From Datisca glomerata (Eukaryota > Streptophyta > Magnoliopsida > Cucurbitales > Datiscaceae): a stretch of 64,000 nucleotides of DNA. The stretch lies in NCBI GenBank assembly GCA_003255025.1, contig QANY01002976.1:744001-808000 (forward strand), given 5' to 3'. Of the stretch, positions 62,011 to 64,000 are shown in pieces (the first letter of the stretch is position 1; each line of letters starts with the position of its first letter). Under the pieces are notes generated by a model. The model saw only the letters and a program-made list of their open reading frames with translations, ran no database searches and was not told where the DNA came from. The translations under genes were made by a program, and so were the position numbers.

Positions 62011-63178
62011 CAGTATAAAAGCATTTAACCACATTTATCAAAGTTGTGTCGCATAGATGTTGAAAATTTTGAAAGAAGCTGAACACGGATACGGAAAAAT
62101 ACCTTTGACGCTTGAAAACTAAAATCTCGTAGTCTTTACCGTTTTTGAAACTTTAAATAAGCCTAAGATTGTTTCAAAAAAGCAATACATTGAAAACTGC
62201 TCACACTTTCTTAAATAAGCCAACCTACGATTGAATGGTACCATTCAGCTAGACTAGCTGAGAATTAATTTTTTTAACCGTATTATCACAGTCAACTCAT
62301 GAATGTTCATAATACAACCAATTTCGTTTTCATAATAACGATGTGTATCGTTTCACTTCAGCCAAGATGACTGAAACAGTCCGATTCTGGTAAAGAATCG
62401 AAACGAAATAGAAAGTTGTAATTTTTCACTCAGAATTTTGGTCTTTTCGACCTCTTTTGGGTATGTTTCGGTTGAATTTGAGCCTATTTCGGCCGAATTT
62501 TGGTCTGTTTCGGGTGGAATGCTTCTATGAATTTATGTTATTTTAATTGAATTTATTCTCAACATGTTTCTTTTGCAGATGTATGATGTGATCGGTTTGG
62601 TGGACATACTCCTAAATTACAAATGAATTGGAGTATTTTTTTAGCACGTCAACATAATATGATATTTTTTAAAATTTTAATGTCATTAATATGATGTTTT
62701 GTTGAATTTTAATGGTAATTACGTATTATTTACATGATATAATATATTGATTCAATTTTTAAGTTATATTATATAATAAATTTTATAACATTATCTTATA
62801 TGACTGAATTTTTTTCTGAAACGGTGCACTCAAACACCAAAATATCTTAAACGTTTCATTTTTTTGAAAAATCGGAAAAGCCACCGAAACAGAATTGACT
62901 ACTATGATGTTGTCACATCTTAATAAAATGGGTGGCATCATCTATAAGAATAAGAATTAAAATTTAAGGATAAATATGTCATCCCTAAGTTTCTCATTGA
63001 TTGTGTTATTTTATATATTGTAATAATGTAATAAACAGTATGGTAATGGTAGTTAATCTATAGATTTATTACTAAGAGAAAGCCACAAATTTGAAATGGT
63101 GCAAATACACTTGTAGTTGTGTTTTGGAAGAAAATCTTAACCTAATTGACAATAAACCGAATTAACAAACAATTACAA
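62011..63178. other. spacer with possible further element remnants
   Basis: Motifs such as gaaac-g, ttcggttgaattt and ttcggccgaatttt recur at 62350-62520, and cgaaacagaatt lies at about 62885. These suggest another inverted-arm element, but the ends are unclear. No gene is seen. Confidence 0.4.
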
Positions 63179-63914
63179 TTGTTATGTGTATTTTCAGACT
63201 ACCAATGGCATGGCGCCACGTGGCATGCCACAACAGACGCTTCTACTTAAACTTCAAGAAGATGAATTGGAGAGCTGAGCTCTCAAAAAGGAAGGAACCA
63301 ACCTAACTAGGTCGGCCTCCAAATGAGCTCGGGGAACATCAACCAACATGAACTAGAAGGATTCGAGGGGAAGGTCTGACACAAAATCTCAACTAGCCTT
63401 GTGTTAGACATCATCATTATTCACATAAAGTAGTGCTCCACATGGCATTTTCCCATTTATAACAGGCACCAGTTGACTCTAAATTGACATGATGAAATGT
63501 CAAGTCAGCCACCAAACGGTCGCATCTACCACGTCCAGAATGACTAAAGGCAAATCACCATTTAATGCACGTAAGCTCGGGGGACAGAGGCATTTAATGC
63601 CCCCCCAACTCGTCATTTCAACAAAGGTCGTCACCTCACCCAAAACTTATTCGAGATGTATCCCTCTCCCAAGGCCAGGTATAAGTACCCCATCTACAAA
63701 CAGTGTAAGGTACGCAATGTTCTCCTAAGGAAAAACTCTGTCAAACTTTCTTCAGTTGACTTAGGTATCGGAGGCTTTTCGACGAGGAAATCACCTCTGC
63801 TTCCTTCGTCTTTGGAGTTTTTCCTTTCTGTTGTGTGAATTTCTGGTAAAGAGGATCTCTACGTGGAAGAGAGATAGCACGCCACCTCACGGCTAAGATT
63901 TTTAGTAATAATAG
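63179..63914 (+). repeat. probable 5' LTR of a Ty3/Gypsy element running out of the window
   Basis: The region has the features of a long LTR: a TATA-like ggtataagtacccc at about 63679, a transcribed-leader-like stretch after it, and a primer-binding site immediately downstream. The left boundary (tgttatgtgt at 63179) is a guess; the partner LTR would lie beyond 64000. Confidence 0.5.
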
Positions 63915-63940
63915 TTGGCGATGTCTGTGGGAAATTGACA
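63915..63940 (+). other. primer-binding site of a Gypsy (Tat/Athila-like) retrotransposon
   Basis: ttggcgatgtctgtgggaaa closely resembles the TTGGCGCCGTCTGTGGGAA sequence that follows the 5' LTR in plant Tat-type Gypsy elements. The CC of the canonical form is AT here, which fits decay of a CG-containing site. Confidence 0.6.
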
Positions 63941-64000
63941 ACAAAATCGTCATTCCCCTTCCAAACACTTGAAGTAACTCACTCTGCGAAGACATAACGA

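Noticed and set aside
63741..63995. An 84-codon minus-strand frame at the window edge
   Set aside because: It lies across a Gypsy LTR and primer-binding site on the opposite strand and has no family resemblance.

Overview
This is a eudicot plant nuclear window. Both protein-coding genes are plant-specific or plant-type with GT-AG introns, and the rest is AT-rich spacer filled with decayed plant transposons (Copia, Gypsy, L1-type LINE, CACTA, hAT-like and other terminal-inverted-repeat elements). I cannot name the species; the transposon load and large introns suggest a medium-to-large genome.

Two host genes could be rebuilt exon by exon. (1) At 4519-8796 (+) lies a three-exon SMAX1-LIKE gene of the SMXL4/5 type, 1008 residues. 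It has an N-terminal double Clp-N region, degenerate ATPase modules and an LDLNL EAR motif, and it lacks the RGKT degron loop found in strigolactone/karrikin-sensitive relatives. (2) At 33276 down to 15163 (-) lies a 21-exon gene for TRANSPARENT TESTA 9 / GREEN FLUORESCENT SEED 9, the plant CLEC16A/FPL-domain protein. It encodes 821 residues with every exon junction in phase. Its introns have been enlarged by LINE fragments (introns 6, 13, 14 and 15) and by a broken Copia element (intron 6).

Layout: 1-4200 spacer with an 89-bp tandem repeat and GA-rich tracts; 4519-8796 SMXL gene; 8797-15162 spacer with remnants of non-autonomous DNA elements; 15163-33276 TT9/GFS9 with its intronic transposons; 33277-36123 promoter side and spacer with a TATAC-type repeat; 36124-41195 a Copia element with both LTRs (+); 42098-50043 a second Copia element with both LTRs (-), carrying a ~2.1-kb LTR-like insertion and a 626-bp hAT-like insertion flanked by an 8-bp target duplication; 50665-51640 an hAT-like fragment; 52127-54000 a 1.9-kb element with long imperfect terminal inverted repeats; 54709-59245 remains of two CACTA copies; 59430-60354 a TIR element with a duplicated left end; 61440-62010 an inverted-arm repeat element; about 63180-64000 the left LTR and primer-binding site of a Ty3/Gypsy element leaving the window.

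The two host genes have no evident functional link. I see no wholly new gene system. The most notable features are the nested-transposon architecture, a LINE/Copia head-to-head junction inside a host intron, a duplicated exon end with a decoy splice donor in TT9, and a cluster of GC-rich near-palindromes beside the CACTA remains. Exon boundaries were read by eye from splice signals, reading-frame continuity and remembered family similarity. No alignment or database search was run.
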